Shown: one piece after another, positions 33,902 to 42,243 of the stretch | Layout: each line of letters starts with the position of its first letter | How positions within the stretch are numbered: the first letter of the stretch is position 1 | NCBI GenBank assembly: GCA_965277425.1 | Contig: CBDICR010000005.1 | Coordinates: 310,001 to 374,000 of the forward strand | DNA from: Poindextera sp965277425 | GTDB taxonomy: Bacteria; Pseudomonadota; Alphaproteobacteria; Caulobacterales; Caulobacteraceae | DNA: 64,000 bases | Direction: 5' to 3' | Notes under the pieces: model-generated | What the model was told of the DNA's origin: nothing | Database searches by the model: none | What the model saw: the letters and a program-made list of their open reading frames with translations, nothing else | Translations under genes and position numbers: made by a program

Positions 33902-34939
33902 TCAGGCCGCCGGAGCGCCGGCCTCGGCGCGTCGCGAGATCAGGCGATCGAACTCCGACCAGACCCCGTCATGGCCGTCCCAGCGGCCGGTGGTGGCGGC
34001 CTTGGAGTATTCGGTGGCGCGCGCCTCGAAGAAGTTGGCGTGCTCGACGCCCGACAGCAGCACCTGTAGCCAGGGCAGCGGGTTTTCCTTCACCCCATAG
34101 ACCTCGGGCAATTCGAGCTGGCGCAGGCGCCAGTCGGCGATGAAGCGGATGTACTGCTTGATGTCGTCCGGCGTCATGCCCTGCACGGGGCCCATCTCGA
34201 AGGCCAGGTCGATGAAGCGGTCCTCCATCCCGACCACCGTCTTGCAGCAGTCGACGATGTCGTCGGCCACCGCCTTGGTGACGCAGCCGGTCTCTTTCTT
34301 GAAGGCGAGGTAGGTCTTGACCATGCCTTCGCAGTGCAGGCTCTCGTCGCGCACGCTCCAGGAGACGATCTGGCCCATGCCCTTCATCTTGTTGAAGCGC
34401 GGGAAGTTCATCAGCATGGCGAAGGAGGCGAAGAGCTGCAGCCCCTCGGTGAAGCCGCCGAACATGGCCAGGGTGCGGGCGATGTCGGCGTTGGAATTCA
34501 CGTCGAAGGTCTGCATGTAGTCGTGCTTGGCGCGCATGGCGTCATATTCGAGGAAGGCGGCGAACTCGCTTTCCGGCATGCCGATGGTCTCGAGCAAGAG
34601 CGCATAGGCGGCGATATGGACGGTCTCCATATTGGCGAAGGAGGCCAGCATCATCTTGACCTCGGTCGGTTTGAACACCCGCCCGAACCGCTCCATGTAG
34701 TTGTCGGCGACCTCGATGTCCGACTGGGTGAAGAAGCGGAAGATCTGGGTGAGCAGGTTGCGCTCGGAGTCGTCGAGCTTGCCCGCCCAATCCTTGCAGT
34801 CTTCGCCCAGCGGAATCTCCTCGGGCATCCAGTGCACCTGCTGCTGGCGCTTCCAGAAATCGTAGGCCCACGGATAACGAAACGGCTTGTAGGCCGCCGA
34901 GGGGGTGAGAAGGCCGGGCAGGCTGCGGATGTTCGACAT
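33902..34939 (-). CDS. nrdB: Ribonucleoside-diphosphate reductase beta subunit (class Ia)
   Basis: 345 residues. NrdB houses the diiron-tyrosyl radical cofactor. Visible ligands are Asp74, Glu105 and His108, with the radical tyrosine at Tyr112 (METVHIAAY), in the same spacing as E. coli Asp84, Glu115, His118 and Tyr122. There is no ATP-cone extension. Downstream of the GST gene and its partner nrdA on the minus strand; a GANTC site, NrdR-like boxes and a DnaA box lie upstream. Confidence 0.96.
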   Translation of the reverse strand: MSNIRSLPGLLTPSAAYKPFRYPWAYDFWKRQQQVHWMPEEIPLGEDCKDWAGKLDDSERNLLTQIFRFFTQSDIEVADNYMERFGRVFKPTEVKMMLASFANMETVHIAAYALLLETIGMPESEFAAFLEYDAMRAKHDYMQTFDVNSNADIARTLAMFGGFTEGLQLFASFAMLMNFPRFNKMKGMGQIVSWSVRDESLHCEGMVKTYLAFKKETGCVTKAVADDIVDCCKTVVGMEDRFIDLAFEMGPVQGMTPDDIKQYIRFIADWRLRQLELPEVYGVKENPLPWLQVLLSGVEHANFFEARATEYSKAATTGRWDGHDGVWSEFDRLISRRAEAGAPAA

Positions 34940-35006
34940 GGCGACCACGCTTCGAATCGGATTGCGGACTAGGCTCAGCTCAAGCTAGCAGGGCAGGCGC
35001 TTCCCG

Positions 35007-35053
35007 CCACAACATCTGGTAGGATTTACCCCGCAATTCACAAGATAAGGTTA
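35007..35053. promoter_or_regulatory. Candidate NrdR box pair upstream of nrdB
   Basis: Two matches to the NrdR core CWATATATWG, CAACATCTGG (35010-35019) and CAAGATAAGG (35041-35050), each 7 of 10, start 31 bases apart, the spacing NrdR pairs use. The first carries CCACAACAT, which is also in the nrdA promoter. The second overlaps the ribosome site of the divergent GST gene. Confidence 0.45.
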
Positions 35054-35057
35054 GCTC

Positions 35058-35066
35058 TGTGGATAA
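35058..35066 (-). promoter_or_regulatory. Perfect DnaA box
   Basis: The minus strand reads TTATCCACA, the strict DnaA box. It overlaps the GTG start of the GST gene and is about 120 bases upstream of nrdB. In E. coli DnaA regulates nrdAB, so a link to nrdB control is plausible. Confidence 0.55.
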
Positions 35067-35712
35067 GCCAATCACGATCTACGGGGCGAAAGGGTCTGGC
35101 TCGCTTCCGGTCGAGGCCGCGCTTCTGCTCATCGGCCTGCCCTACGAGGTAGTCGAGCGTGCACCCCTGAAAGAGGTTTCGGCCGACGAGGCGGTCAACA
35201 GGGTCAATCCCCTCGGTCAGGTGCCCACACTGGTCTTTCCCGGCGGCGAGGTGATGACCGAGAGCGCCGCCATGCTGATCTGGCTGGCCGACCGCTATCC
35301 CGAAGCGCGGCTGGCGCCGCCGCTACTGCACAGACGCAGGGCCGCCTACCTGCGCTGGATGAATTTCGTTTCCGCGGCGATCTACGCGCTGTTCTGGATA
35401 CGCGACGATCCGTCCCGGCTCGCCGACGACAGAGCCGGTCAGACGCTCATCCGCGACAGGACAGCCGACCGGATCGCCGCCTGCTGGGGCGCGATGGAGG
35501 CGCAGATTCATCCGGGCCAGTACATCCTCGGCGACGAGTTGAGCGTGCTCGACCTCTATGTGACGGTCATTTCGCGCTGGGGGCCCAAGCGTGAACGCTT
35601 CTACGCCGCCGCGCCGCGCATGGCCGAGATCGTCCGCCGCGTCGACGCCGAGCCCCGGCTGACCGACTTCTGGGCGGCGCGGTTCCCCTTCACCGAAGGA
35701 TGGGAGGGCTGA
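35059..35712 (+). CDS. Glutathione S-transferase family protein
   Basis: 217 residues from a GTG at 35059 with AAGATAAGG upstream. Thioredoxin-like N-domain (about 3-80) with the cis-proline segment NPLGQVPTLVFPGG and the GSH-binding TESAAMLIWLADR, then an all-helical C-domain (about 90-205) with LSVLDLYV. Instead of Ser or Cys at the usual catalytic place it has GSGSLPVE. It lies between nrdA and nrdB on the opposite strand; role unknown. Confidence 0.85.
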   Translation: MDKPITIYGAKGSGSLPVEAALLLIGLPYEVVERAPLKEVSADEAVNRVNPLGQVPTLVFPGGEVMTESAAMLIWLADRYPEARLAPPLLHRRRAAYLRWMNFVSAAIYALFWIRDDPSRLADDRAGQTLIRDRTADRIAACWGAMEAQIHPGQYILGDELSVLDLYVTVISRWGPKRERFYAAAPRMAEIVRRVDAEPRLTDFWAARFPFTEGWEG

Positions 35713-35768
35713 CCGCCGTGCGGCGGCGGCGTCAGATGGATTGCGGCCGAACGGCCAAGAACCAGCCG

Positions 35769-37652
35769 CTACTGGCAGGCGAGGCATTCCTCGTAGTCGG
35801 TGCGGTTGGCGATCTCGTAGGTAGCAGACTGGGTGCCCTCGCTGGCCGAGCCGGCGAAGGCGGCGCGCTGCACCGACTTCGACCTGAGATAATACAAGGA
35901 CTTAACGCCGCGCTCCCAGGCGGAGTAATGCAGCATGTGCAGGTCCCACTTGTCGGCGTCGCCAGGCAGGAAGATGTTCACCGACTGCGACTGGCAGACC
36001 TCCGGCGTCCGGTCGGCGGCCAGTTCGATCACCCAGCGCTGGTCAAGCTCGAAGGCGGTCTTGAACACGTCCTTCTCGTCCTGGCTAAGCTCGTCCATGT
36101 GCGCCACCGAGCCTTCGTTTTCCAGGATCGAGCGCCAGACCGCGTCGGTATCGAGGCCTTTCGCCTCCAGAAGCCGCTCCAGATAGGGGTTCTTGACCGC
36201 GAAGGAGCCGGACAGGGTCTTGTGCGTGTAGATGTTGGCGGGGATCGGCTCGATGCCGGCCGAGGTGCCGCCGCAGATGATCGAGATCGAGGCGGTCGGC
36301 GCGATGGCGAGCTTGTGGGAAAAGCGTTCCATCACGCCGCGCTCTTCCGCGTCGGGACAGGCGCCGCGCTCTTCGGCCAGCGTGCGCGAAGCCTTGTCCG
36401 CCTCGCGGCGCAGGTGCTTGAACAGGCGCATGTTCCACGACTTGGCGAGCGCGCTCTCGAACGGCACGTTCTGGCCCTGCAGGAAGGAGTGGAAGCCCAT
36501 CAGGCCCAGGCCCACCGAGCGTTCGCGCATGGCCGCGTACTTGGCCGATTCCATCGCCGCCGGGGCGCGGTCGATGAAGTCTTGCAGCACATTGTCGAGG
36601 AAGCGCAGCACGTCCTCGATGAAGGTCGGATGGTCGCGCCATTCCAGGAACATCTCGGCGTTCACCGACGAAAGGCAGCAGACCGCCGTGCGCTCGACGC
36701 CCAGATGGTCGGGGCCGGTATGCAGCATGATCTCGGAGCACAGGTTGGACTGGCGCACCTTCATGCCCAGTTCGCGCTGATGCTGCGGCATCAGCCGATT
36801 GGCGGTGTCGGCGAAGATCAGATAGGGCTCGCCGGTCTGGACGCGGACGTCGAGAATCTTCTGCCAGAGCGAGCGGGCGTCGACCAGCTTGACGATCTCC
36901 TGGTTCTTCGGGCTGCGCAGGCCGAAGGTCGTCCCGTCGCGCACCGCCTCCATGAACTCGTCGGTGACCGCCAGGCCGTGATGCAGGTTGAGCGATTTGC
37001 GGTTGAAGTCGCCGGAGGGTTTGCGGATCTCGAGGAATTCCTCGATCTCCGGATGGTGGATGTCGAGATAGACCGCGGCCGAGCCCCGGCGCAGCGAGCC
37101 CTGGCTGATCGCCAGGGTCAGCGAATCCATCACGCGGATGAAGGGGATGATTCCGCTCGTCTGGCCCTGGCCTTTGACCCGTTCGCCGATGGAGCGGACG
37201 CCGCCCCAATAGGTGCCGATGCCGCCGCCGTTGGCCGCCAGCCAGACATTCTCGTTCCAGGTGCCGACGATGCCTTCAAGGCTGTCGGAGACCGAATTCA
37301 AGAAGCAGGAAATCGGCAGGCCGCGATCGGCGCCGCCGTTGGAGAGCACCGGCGTCGAGGGCATGAACCAGAGGTTGGAGATATAGTCGTAGATGCGCTG
37401 GGCGTGGTCGGCGTCGTCGGCATAGGCGGTGGCGACGCGGGCGAACATGTCCTGATAGGACTCGCCCGGCAAAAGGTAGCGATCCTCCAACGTCGTCTTG
37501 CCGAAATCGGTCAAGAGCGCGTCGCGCGACCGATCGACCTCGACCTTGCGCACCAGGTGCAATGTCGGCCGCTCGCCCGGTCGGGTGGCGGCGAATCGGG
37601 CCTCCCGAACCTGAGTTGCGGACGAAATCGCCTGGCTGCGCGTCATGACCAT
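35769..37652 (-). CDS. nrdA: Ribonucleoside-diphosphate reductase alpha subunit (class Ia)
   Basis: 627 residues, shorter than E. coli NrdA (761) because the N-terminal ATP-cone is missing: the sequence passes from about 45 variable residues straight into the core. Active-site elements are PISCFLNS and AVCCLSSVN (redox cysteine pair), SNLCSEIM (radical cysteine), the paired tyrosines in SLYYLRSK, and the C-terminal ECLACQ (CxxC) for thioredoxin/glutaredoxin exchange. ATG 37652 or 37646. NrdR-like boxes and a CtrA-type site lie upstream. Confidence 0.95.
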   Translation of the reverse strand: MVMTRSQAISSATQVREARFAATRPGERPTLHLVRKVEVDRSRDALLTDFGKTTLEDRYLLPGESYQDMFARVATAYADDADHAQRIYDYISNLWFMPSTPVLSNGGADRGLPISCFLNSVSDSLEGIVGTWNENVWLAANGGGIGTYWGGVRSIGERVKGQGQTSGIIPFIRVMDSLTLAISQGSLRRGSAAVYLDIHHPEIEEFLEIRKPSGDFNRKSLNLHHGLAVTDEFMEAVRDGTTFGLRSPKNQEIVKLVDARSLWQKILDVRVQTGEPYLIFADTANRLMPQHQRELGMKVRQSNLCSEIMLHTGPDHLGVERTAVCCLSSVNAEMFLEWRDHPTFIEDVLRFLDNVLQDFIDRAPAAMESAKYAAMRERSVGLGLMGFHSFLQGQNVPFESALAKSWNMRLFKHLRREADKASRTLAEERGACPDAEERGVMERFSHKLAIAPTASISIICGGTSAGIEPIPANIYTHKTLSGSFAVKNPYLERLLEAKGLDTDAVWRSILENEGSVAHMDELSQDEKDVFKTAFELDQRWVIELAADRTPEVCQSQSVNIFLPGDADKWDLHMLHYSAWERGVKSLYYLRSKSVQRAAFAGSASEGTQSATYEIANRTDYEECLACQ

Positions 37653-37700
37653 CTAACCTATGCCCCATTGGCCCGCTGACAAGCTCTCTGTCAGCCAGAC

Positions 37701-37747
37701 CCCCTACATGTTGTGGGCGAAGCACCCACGAACCGTAGATATGGGGC
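37701..37747. promoter_or_regulatory. Candidate NrdR box pair upstream of nrdA
   Basis: CTACATGTTG (37704-37713) matches the NrdR core CWATATATWG at 8 of 10 bases and GTAGATATGG (37735-37744) at 7 of 10; their starts are exactly 31 bases apart. They sit 52-92 bases before the nrdA start. Paired boxes with this spacing are the hallmark of NrdR control of ribonucleotide reductase genes. Confidence 0.6.
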
Positions 37748-37801
37748 CATAGGGTTGATAGACCGTCAACGGGACAAATGGACCCTTCCCCAATTTTTAC
37801 G

Positions 37802-37816
37802 TTAACGACAGGTTAA
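37802..37816. promoter_or_regulatory. Perfect CtrA-binding motif
   Basis: TTAA-CGACAGG-TTAA matches TTAA-N7-TTAA at all eight positions. It lies 150 bases before nrdA and 101 bases before the divergent kinase gene, so it could serve either promoter. Confidence 0.65.
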
Positions 37817-37916
37817 CGCCCTGGCTGGGCGATCACCAGGGGCTCGCCGGCGCGGCCTCGACCAATGTCGAAAGAATTGGGATCTCGCGCCCGGAACGGC
37901 CGCCCTTCCCCACAAG

Positions 37917-38645
37917 ATGGCGACGAAATTGTTCAGATCAAGAATTGTTCGCGGGCGCGGGACGGCCAGGATGAAGGCGCAGAACCGGGGGCCGAGCTTG
38001 AGCGACTTTGCGAACACCGAGACCCTGTCCACGGACCGCGGCGGCCCCAGGGTCATCCTGATCGGCGGATCGTCCAATGTCGGAAAGACAACCCTCGCCG
38101 CCCATCTGGCCCGCCGGCCAGGCTGGAGGCGCGCCTCGACCGACTATCTGGCGCGGCATCCGGGCCGTCCCTGGCGGCCGGCGCCTGAGCAGGTTCCGCC
38201 TCATGTGGCCGAGCACTATCTGGGCCTCACAACCGAGGCGCTGATCGCCTCGGTGCAGGCCCACTACCGAGCCCTGTGGCCGAGGATCGAAGCCATGATC
38301 GGCGAGCACGCCGAGGACCCGGCCCTGGAACGGCTGGTTCTGGAAGGCTCGGCCCTCTGGCCGGAGGCCGTCGCCGGCCTGCACATGCCCGCGGTCTCGG
38401 CGATCTGGCTGACCGCCGACGACCGCCTGTTCGAGACCCGCATCCATGCCGAGAGCCGCTACGCGGAGGCCGACGAACGCGGCAGATCGATGATCGACAA
38501 GTTCCTCGAGCGGACGCGCCGGTTCAACCTCGCCATGATGCGGGAGGTTCGCCGGCTCGGCCTGGCCTACGTCGAGGTCGACGAGGCGATGGATGTGGGT
38601 GCGGTGGCCGATATCTGCTTGAGCCGAGCGCGCGCCTTGCTCTGA
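37917..38645 (+). CDS. P-loop kinase-like protein (2-phosphoglycerate-kinase/AAA type)
   Basis: 242 residues from ATG 37917; ATG 37971 would give a 224-residue form. The Walker A motif GGSSNVGKTTLAAHL lies at about residues 50-64, followed by an RRASTDYLARHPGRPW substrate-loop segment, a Walker B-like VLEGSALWPE and a lid with several arginines. This resembles predicted small-molecule kinases of the 2-phosphoglycerate kinase group. Divergent from nrdA, with a shared CtrA-type motif between them. Substrate unknown. Confidence 0.68.
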   Translation: MATKLFRSRIVRGRGTARMKAQNRGPSLSDFANTETLSTDRGGPRVILIGGSSNVGKTTLAAHLARRPGWRRASTDYLARHPGRPWRPAPEQVPPHVAEHYLGLTTEALIASVQAHYRALWPRIEAMIGEHAEDPALERLVLEGSALWPEAVAGLHMPAVSAIWLTADDRLFETRIHAESRYAEADERGRSMIDKFLERTRRFNLAMMREVRRLGLAYVEVDEAMDVGAVADICLSRARALL

Positions 38646-38674
38646 CAGCCGGCGCCGATCCGGACGCGTGGCTC

Positions 38675-40360
38675 CTAAGCCGCCGCCGCCGCTTCCCGTA
38701 CCCCGCCGGCGGCTTGCAGGACCGCCGCGATCAGGGCCTCGGCCCGCACGGGCTTGCCGATATGGTCGTCGGCGCCGGCGGCGCTGGACGCCTCGACATG
38801 CTCACGCATGACGTTGGCGCTGAGCACGATGACAGGCAGGCGCGGCAGGCCCGATGCGGCCTCGCGGGCGCGGATGGCGCGCGTGGCGGTGAGCCCGTCC
38901 ATCACCGGCATCTGCAGGTCCATGAGCACCAGGTCGAAGTCGCTCGATTCGACGGCCTCGACCGCGGCGCGGCCGTCTTCGACACAGACTACCTCCGCCT
39001 CGATGGCGGCCAGGATCAGTTCGGCCACTTTCCGGTTGGTTTCGTTGTCGTCGACGACCAGGACACGCAGCACCCGATCCGAACGCCCGAGCGGCGCCTC
39101 GACGGCCACGGGCGCCTCGGACGCCCTGGCGAGCGGCAGCGTCAAGGTGAAGACCGCGCCCCGCCCAGGCTTGCCGGCGGCGGAAACCTGGCCGCCCATG
39201 AGTTCGGCGAGCTGCCGGCAGATGGAAAGACCAAGGCCCGTACCGCCGAACTGCCGGGTGATCGAGCCATCGGCCTGCTCGAAGCGGCTGAATAGGCGCT
39301 CGGCCTGCTCGGGCTCGAAGCCGATGCCTGAATCGCGCACCTCGAAATAATAGCGATCGCCGCGCGCGGCCTTGGCCACGGAGAGCCCAACGCGGCCCTC
39401 GCCGGTGAACTTGACGGCGTTGCTGAGGAGGTTGGTGAGGATCTGGCGCAGGCGAACGGGGTCGCCGACCACGCGCCGGCGCGCGGCGGCGTCCAGCGCA
39501 AGGTCGAAGACCAGGCCCTTGCCGGCCGCCGCGCTCCGGTACGGCGAGGCGGCCTCCTCGATCAGGGCGCCGAGGTCGAAGGCGGTCTGGGCGATGCTGA
39601 GCCGCCCCGCCTCGAGCCGGCTGAAGTCGAGCAGGTCGCCGAGGATGCCGTCAAGGGTCGCCGCCGAGTTGACGATGGTCGTGAGAAGGTCGCGCTGCTG
39701 ATCGTCGAGGCGGGTGCGGCCGAGCACCTCCGCCAGGCCCAGGACGCCGTTCAGGGGGGTGCGGATCTCATGGCTCATATTGGCCAGGAACTCGCTCTTC
39801 GATCGGCTGGCGGCCTCGGCCCGGTGCAGGGCCATGGTCAGGGCCGCGGCCTGCTCCTTCATCTCGGTGATGTCGACGCGCAGGCCGATGGTGCCGCCTT
39901 CGCTGGTGCGGCGCTCCTCGATCATCACCCAGCGGCCGTCGGCGAGCCTTTGCTCGTGCCGCTGGCCGGGATTGTCCAGCAAGGCCATGCGCTCGGCGAG
40001 CCACTCCGCCTCACGGCCGATCGCTTCGGGATAGTCCCCGCGCGCGACGCCGACCTTCAAGGTGTCGGTCATCCGCACGCCCTCGCGAAAAAGGTCGGCC
40101 GAACGGTGATAGATCTCCGCGTAGCGTTCGTTCCACAGCACGTATCGGCCGGCCGAATCCAGGAAGACCAGGCCCTCGGGCAGGGCGTTGATGGCCTCGC
40201 GCAGACGGGTCTCCGCGCGCAGGGCCTGCTGTTCGGCCTCGCGCACGGCCGCGACCGCGTCGGCGGACGATCTCGCCCAGGCGGTCAATCGCCGCCATAG
40301 GCCGACCTGCCGCCGGGCCTTGCCTTGGTTCCCGTTCTTCCGCGGCTTCATCGTCCGCAA
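38675..40360 (-). CDS. Cytosolic hybrid histidine kinase (PAS-HisKA-HATPase-REC)
   Basis: 561 residues. No membrane segment. Helical N-terminus, PAS domain (about 52-165; ALPEGLVFLDSAGRYVLWNERY), HisKA with phospho-acceptor His197 in FLANMSHEIRTPLNG, HATPase (about 300-415) with N, G1 (DSGIGF) and G2 (GGTGLGLSI) boxes, and a C-terminal receiver (about 430-550) with VVDDNETNRK, phospho-acceptor Asp481 and Lys536. A phosphorelay kinase without adjacent regulator. It resembles Caulobacter cell-cycle hybrid kinases in layout. A CtrA-type site is 44 bases upstream. Confidence 0.9.
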   Translation of the reverse strand: MRTMKPRKNGNQGKARRQVGLWRRLTAWARSSADAVAAVREAEQQALRAETRLREAINALPEGLVFLDSAGRYVLWNERYAEIYHRSADLFREGVRMTDTLKVGVARGDYPEAIGREAEWLAERMALLDNPGQRHEQRLADGRWVMIEERRTSEGGTIGLRVDITEMKEQAAALTMALHRAEAASRSKSEFLANMSHEIRTPLNGVLGLAEVLGRTRLDDQQRDLLTTIVNSAATLDGILGDLLDFSRLEAGRLSIAQTAFDLGALIEEAASPYRSAAAGKGLVFDLALDAAARRRVVGDPVRLRQILTNLLSNAVKFTGEGRVGLSVAKAARGDRYYFEVRDSGIGFEPEQAERLFSRFEQADGSITRQFGGTGLGLSICRQLAELMGGQVSAAGKPGRGAVFTLTLPLARASEAPVAVEAPLGRSDRVLRVLVVDDNETNRKVAELILAAIEAEVVCVEDGRAAVEAVESSDFDLVLMDLQMPVMDGLTATRAIRAREAASGLPRLPVIVLSANVMREHVEASSAAGADDHIGKPVRAEALIAAVLQAAGGVREAAAAA

Positions 40361-40403
40361 CGCCTTTGTCCAGTGCTCGTTCGGCGAGAACGAAGCATGC
40401 CGG

Positions 40404-40418
40404 TTAACCTCGTCTTAT
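40404..40418. promoter_or_regulatory. Candidate CtrA-binding site upstream of the hybrid kinase
   Basis: TTAA-N7-TTAT, seven of eight consensus positions, 44 bases before the kinase start and in the 149-base gap after scoB. Confidence 0.4.
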
Positions 40419-40509
40419 CGGCAGGGCGAATGTCGCCTCGCCAATCCGGAAAACCGCCGGGCGCCTTAAGGCTGGGCAGGCGTTGCGCGCCGCTTGTGCA
40501 GCCAAAGCC

Positions 40510-41160
40510 TCAGGCGGGGGCGGCGGCGACCTCGAACTCGGCTTGCGTCTTGGCGCGCAGCTCGGCCAGATCGACCCCCGCGGCCAGCTCCAGAAGCCGC
40601 GCGCGGCCGGCCTTGCGGTCGATCTCGAACACGGCCAGGTCGGTGACCAGAAGATCGACGACCCCGGCGCCGGTGAGCGGCAGGGTGCACTCACGCAGAA
40701 ACTTGGCCGCGCCCGACTTCTCGCTGTGCTCCATCACCACCACGACGCGCTTGACGCCAGCGACCAGGTCCATGGCGCCGCCCATGCCCTTGACCATCTT
40801 GCCCGGCACCATCCAGTTGGCGAGGTCGCCGGCTTGCGACACCTGCATCCCGCCCAGGATGCTGAGGTCGATATGGCCGCCGCGGATCATGGCGAATGAG
40901 TCGGCCGAACTGAAATAGCTCGATTGGGCCAGTTCGGTGATGGTCTGCTTGCCGGCATTGATCAGATCGGGATCGGCTTCGCCCTCGAACGGAAAAGGCC
41001 CCATGCCGAGCATGCCGTTCTCGCTCTGCAGCGTCACAGACATGCCATCGGGGATGGAATTGGCGACCAGGGTCGGGATGCCGATGCCCAGGTTCACATA
41101 GAAGCCGTCGCGCAGCTCGCGCGCCGCGCGCGCGGCCATCTCGTTGCGGGTCCAGGCCAC
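40510..41160 (-). CDS. scoB: 3-oxoacid CoA-transferase subunit B
   Basis: 216 residues. Second subunit of a family I CoA-transferase that moves CoA between succinyl-CoA and acetoacetate or related 3-oxo acids. The catalytic glutamate lies in LQSENGMLGMGP; GIGIPTLVAN and GGAMDLVAGVKR are further signatures. Its ATG follows the scoA stop directly. The substrate (acetoacetate versus 3-oxoadipate) cannot be fixed from sequence. Confidence 0.9.
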   Translation of the reverse strand: MAWTRNEMAARAARELRDGFYVNLGIGIPTLVANSIPDGMSVTLQSENGMLGMGPFPFEGEADPDLINAGKQTITELAQSSYFSSADSFAMIRGGHIDLSILGGMQVSQAGDLANWMVPGKMVKGMGGAMDLVAGVKRVVVVMEHSEKSGAAKFLRECTLPLTGAGVVDLLVTDLAVFEIDRKAGRARLLELAAGVDLAELRAKTQAEFEVAAAPA

Positions 41161-41889
41161 CTAGACCTCCTCGCCGGCCGTTGCCGCGGCGCGGGGCCGC
41201 GTCGTCGCCTGCTCGATCCGCTTTTCGTAGACTTCGCCTTCGAAAACGCGATCGACATAGATGCCGGGCGTGTGGATCTGGTCCGGATCGAGACCGCCGA
41301 TCTCGACCAGGTGCTCCACCTCGGCCACGGTCACCTTGCCGGCCGTGGCCATGATCGGATTGAAGTTTCGCGCCGTCTTTCGATAGATGAGGTTGCCTTC
41401 GCCGTCGCCCTTCCAGGCCTTGACGATGGAAAGGTCGGCGCGAAGGCCGCGCTCCATCACATAGGTTTCGCCGTCGAACTCGCGCGTTTCCTTGCCCTCG
41501 GCCACCAGGGTGCCGACGCCGGTCTTGGTGAAGAAGGCGGGGATGCCGGCGCCGCCGGCGCGAATGCGCTCGGCCAGGGTGCCCTGCGGATTGAACTCCA
41601 GCTCAAGTTGGCCGGACAGGTAGAGTTCGGCGAACAGCTTGTTCTCACCGACATAGGACGAGACCATCTTGGCGATCTGACCACCGGCCAGCAGGACGCC
41701 GAGGCCGAAATCATCAATGCCGCAATTGTTGGAGATCACGGTCAGGCCCCTGACGCCGGACTCGCGGACCGCGGCGATCAGGTTCTCCGGAATGCCGCAC
41801 AGACCGAAGCCGCCGGCCATGATCGTCATGTCGTCGGCCAGCACCCCGTCGAGCGCGGCCCGGGCATCGCCCGCAATTTTCAGCGCCAT
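41161..41889 (-). CDS. scoA: 3-oxoacid CoA-transferase subunit A
   Basis: 242 residues. N-terminal GGFGLCGIPENLI is the family I CoA-transferase glycine motif, followed by SNNCGIDDFGLGVLL and the long GTLAERIRAGGAGIPAFFTKTGVGT stretch typical of subunit A (in sequence, not counted as a motif). It forms the heteromer with ScoB, the next gene with no gap. Probable role in ketone-body or polyhydroxybutyrate turnover. Confidence 0.9.
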   Translation of the reverse strand: MALKIAGDARAALDGVLADDMTIMAGGFGLCGIPENLIAAVRESGVRGLTVISNNCGIDDFGLGVLLAGGQIAKMVSSYVGENKLFAELYLSGQLELEFNPQGTLAERIRAGGAGIPAFFTKTGVGTLVAEGKETREFDGETYVMERGLRADLSIVKAWKGDGEGNLIYRKTARNFNPIMATAGKVTVAEVEHLVEIGGLDPDQIHTPGIYVDRVFEGEVYEKRIEQATTRPRAAATAGEEV

Positions 41890-41923
41890 CGCGGCGATAC
41901 CCGGCTTTCTTTGGAAAAGCGGC

Positions 41924-42097
41924 CTAGTGGACCCGGCCGCGAAGGGTCTCCATCTCTTCTTTCAGCTTCAGTTTGCGTCGCTTGAGTTCGCGAATGCGCA
42001 GATCGTCGCCGGCGGGCCGGCTGATCTCGTCCTGGATAGCGCGATCCAGGGTTTCGTGTCTTGAGCCGAGTTCGCGAATTCGCGCTTCTATCGCCAT
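41924..42097 (-). CDS. YdcH/DUF465 small helical protein
   Basis: 57 residues from ATG 42097 (MAIEARIRELGSRHETLD). Two amphipathic helices form a short helical hairpin: residues 3-22 and about 32-56, rich in Arg, Lys and Glu. This is the DUF465 (YdcH) pattern, whose function is unknown. It is the 57-residue twin of the last domain of the gene at 42837-43553 on the other side of ubiX. Confidence 0.85.
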   Translation of the reverse strand: MAIEARIRELGSRHETLDRAIQDEISRPAGDDLRIRELKRRKLKLKEEMETLRGRVH

Positions 42098-42243
42098 GGA
42101 TGGGCCTCCATACTGCCAGCGGGTGGTGAGTAAACACCCGGCGGGGACTCCCGTCAGATCACAATCTTTTGCAATCGAGCGCCGCCTTGGTTGGCGCCGA
42201 TTTTGTAGGCGAATGCCGATGATCGTTGGGGAGCTCTGACATC

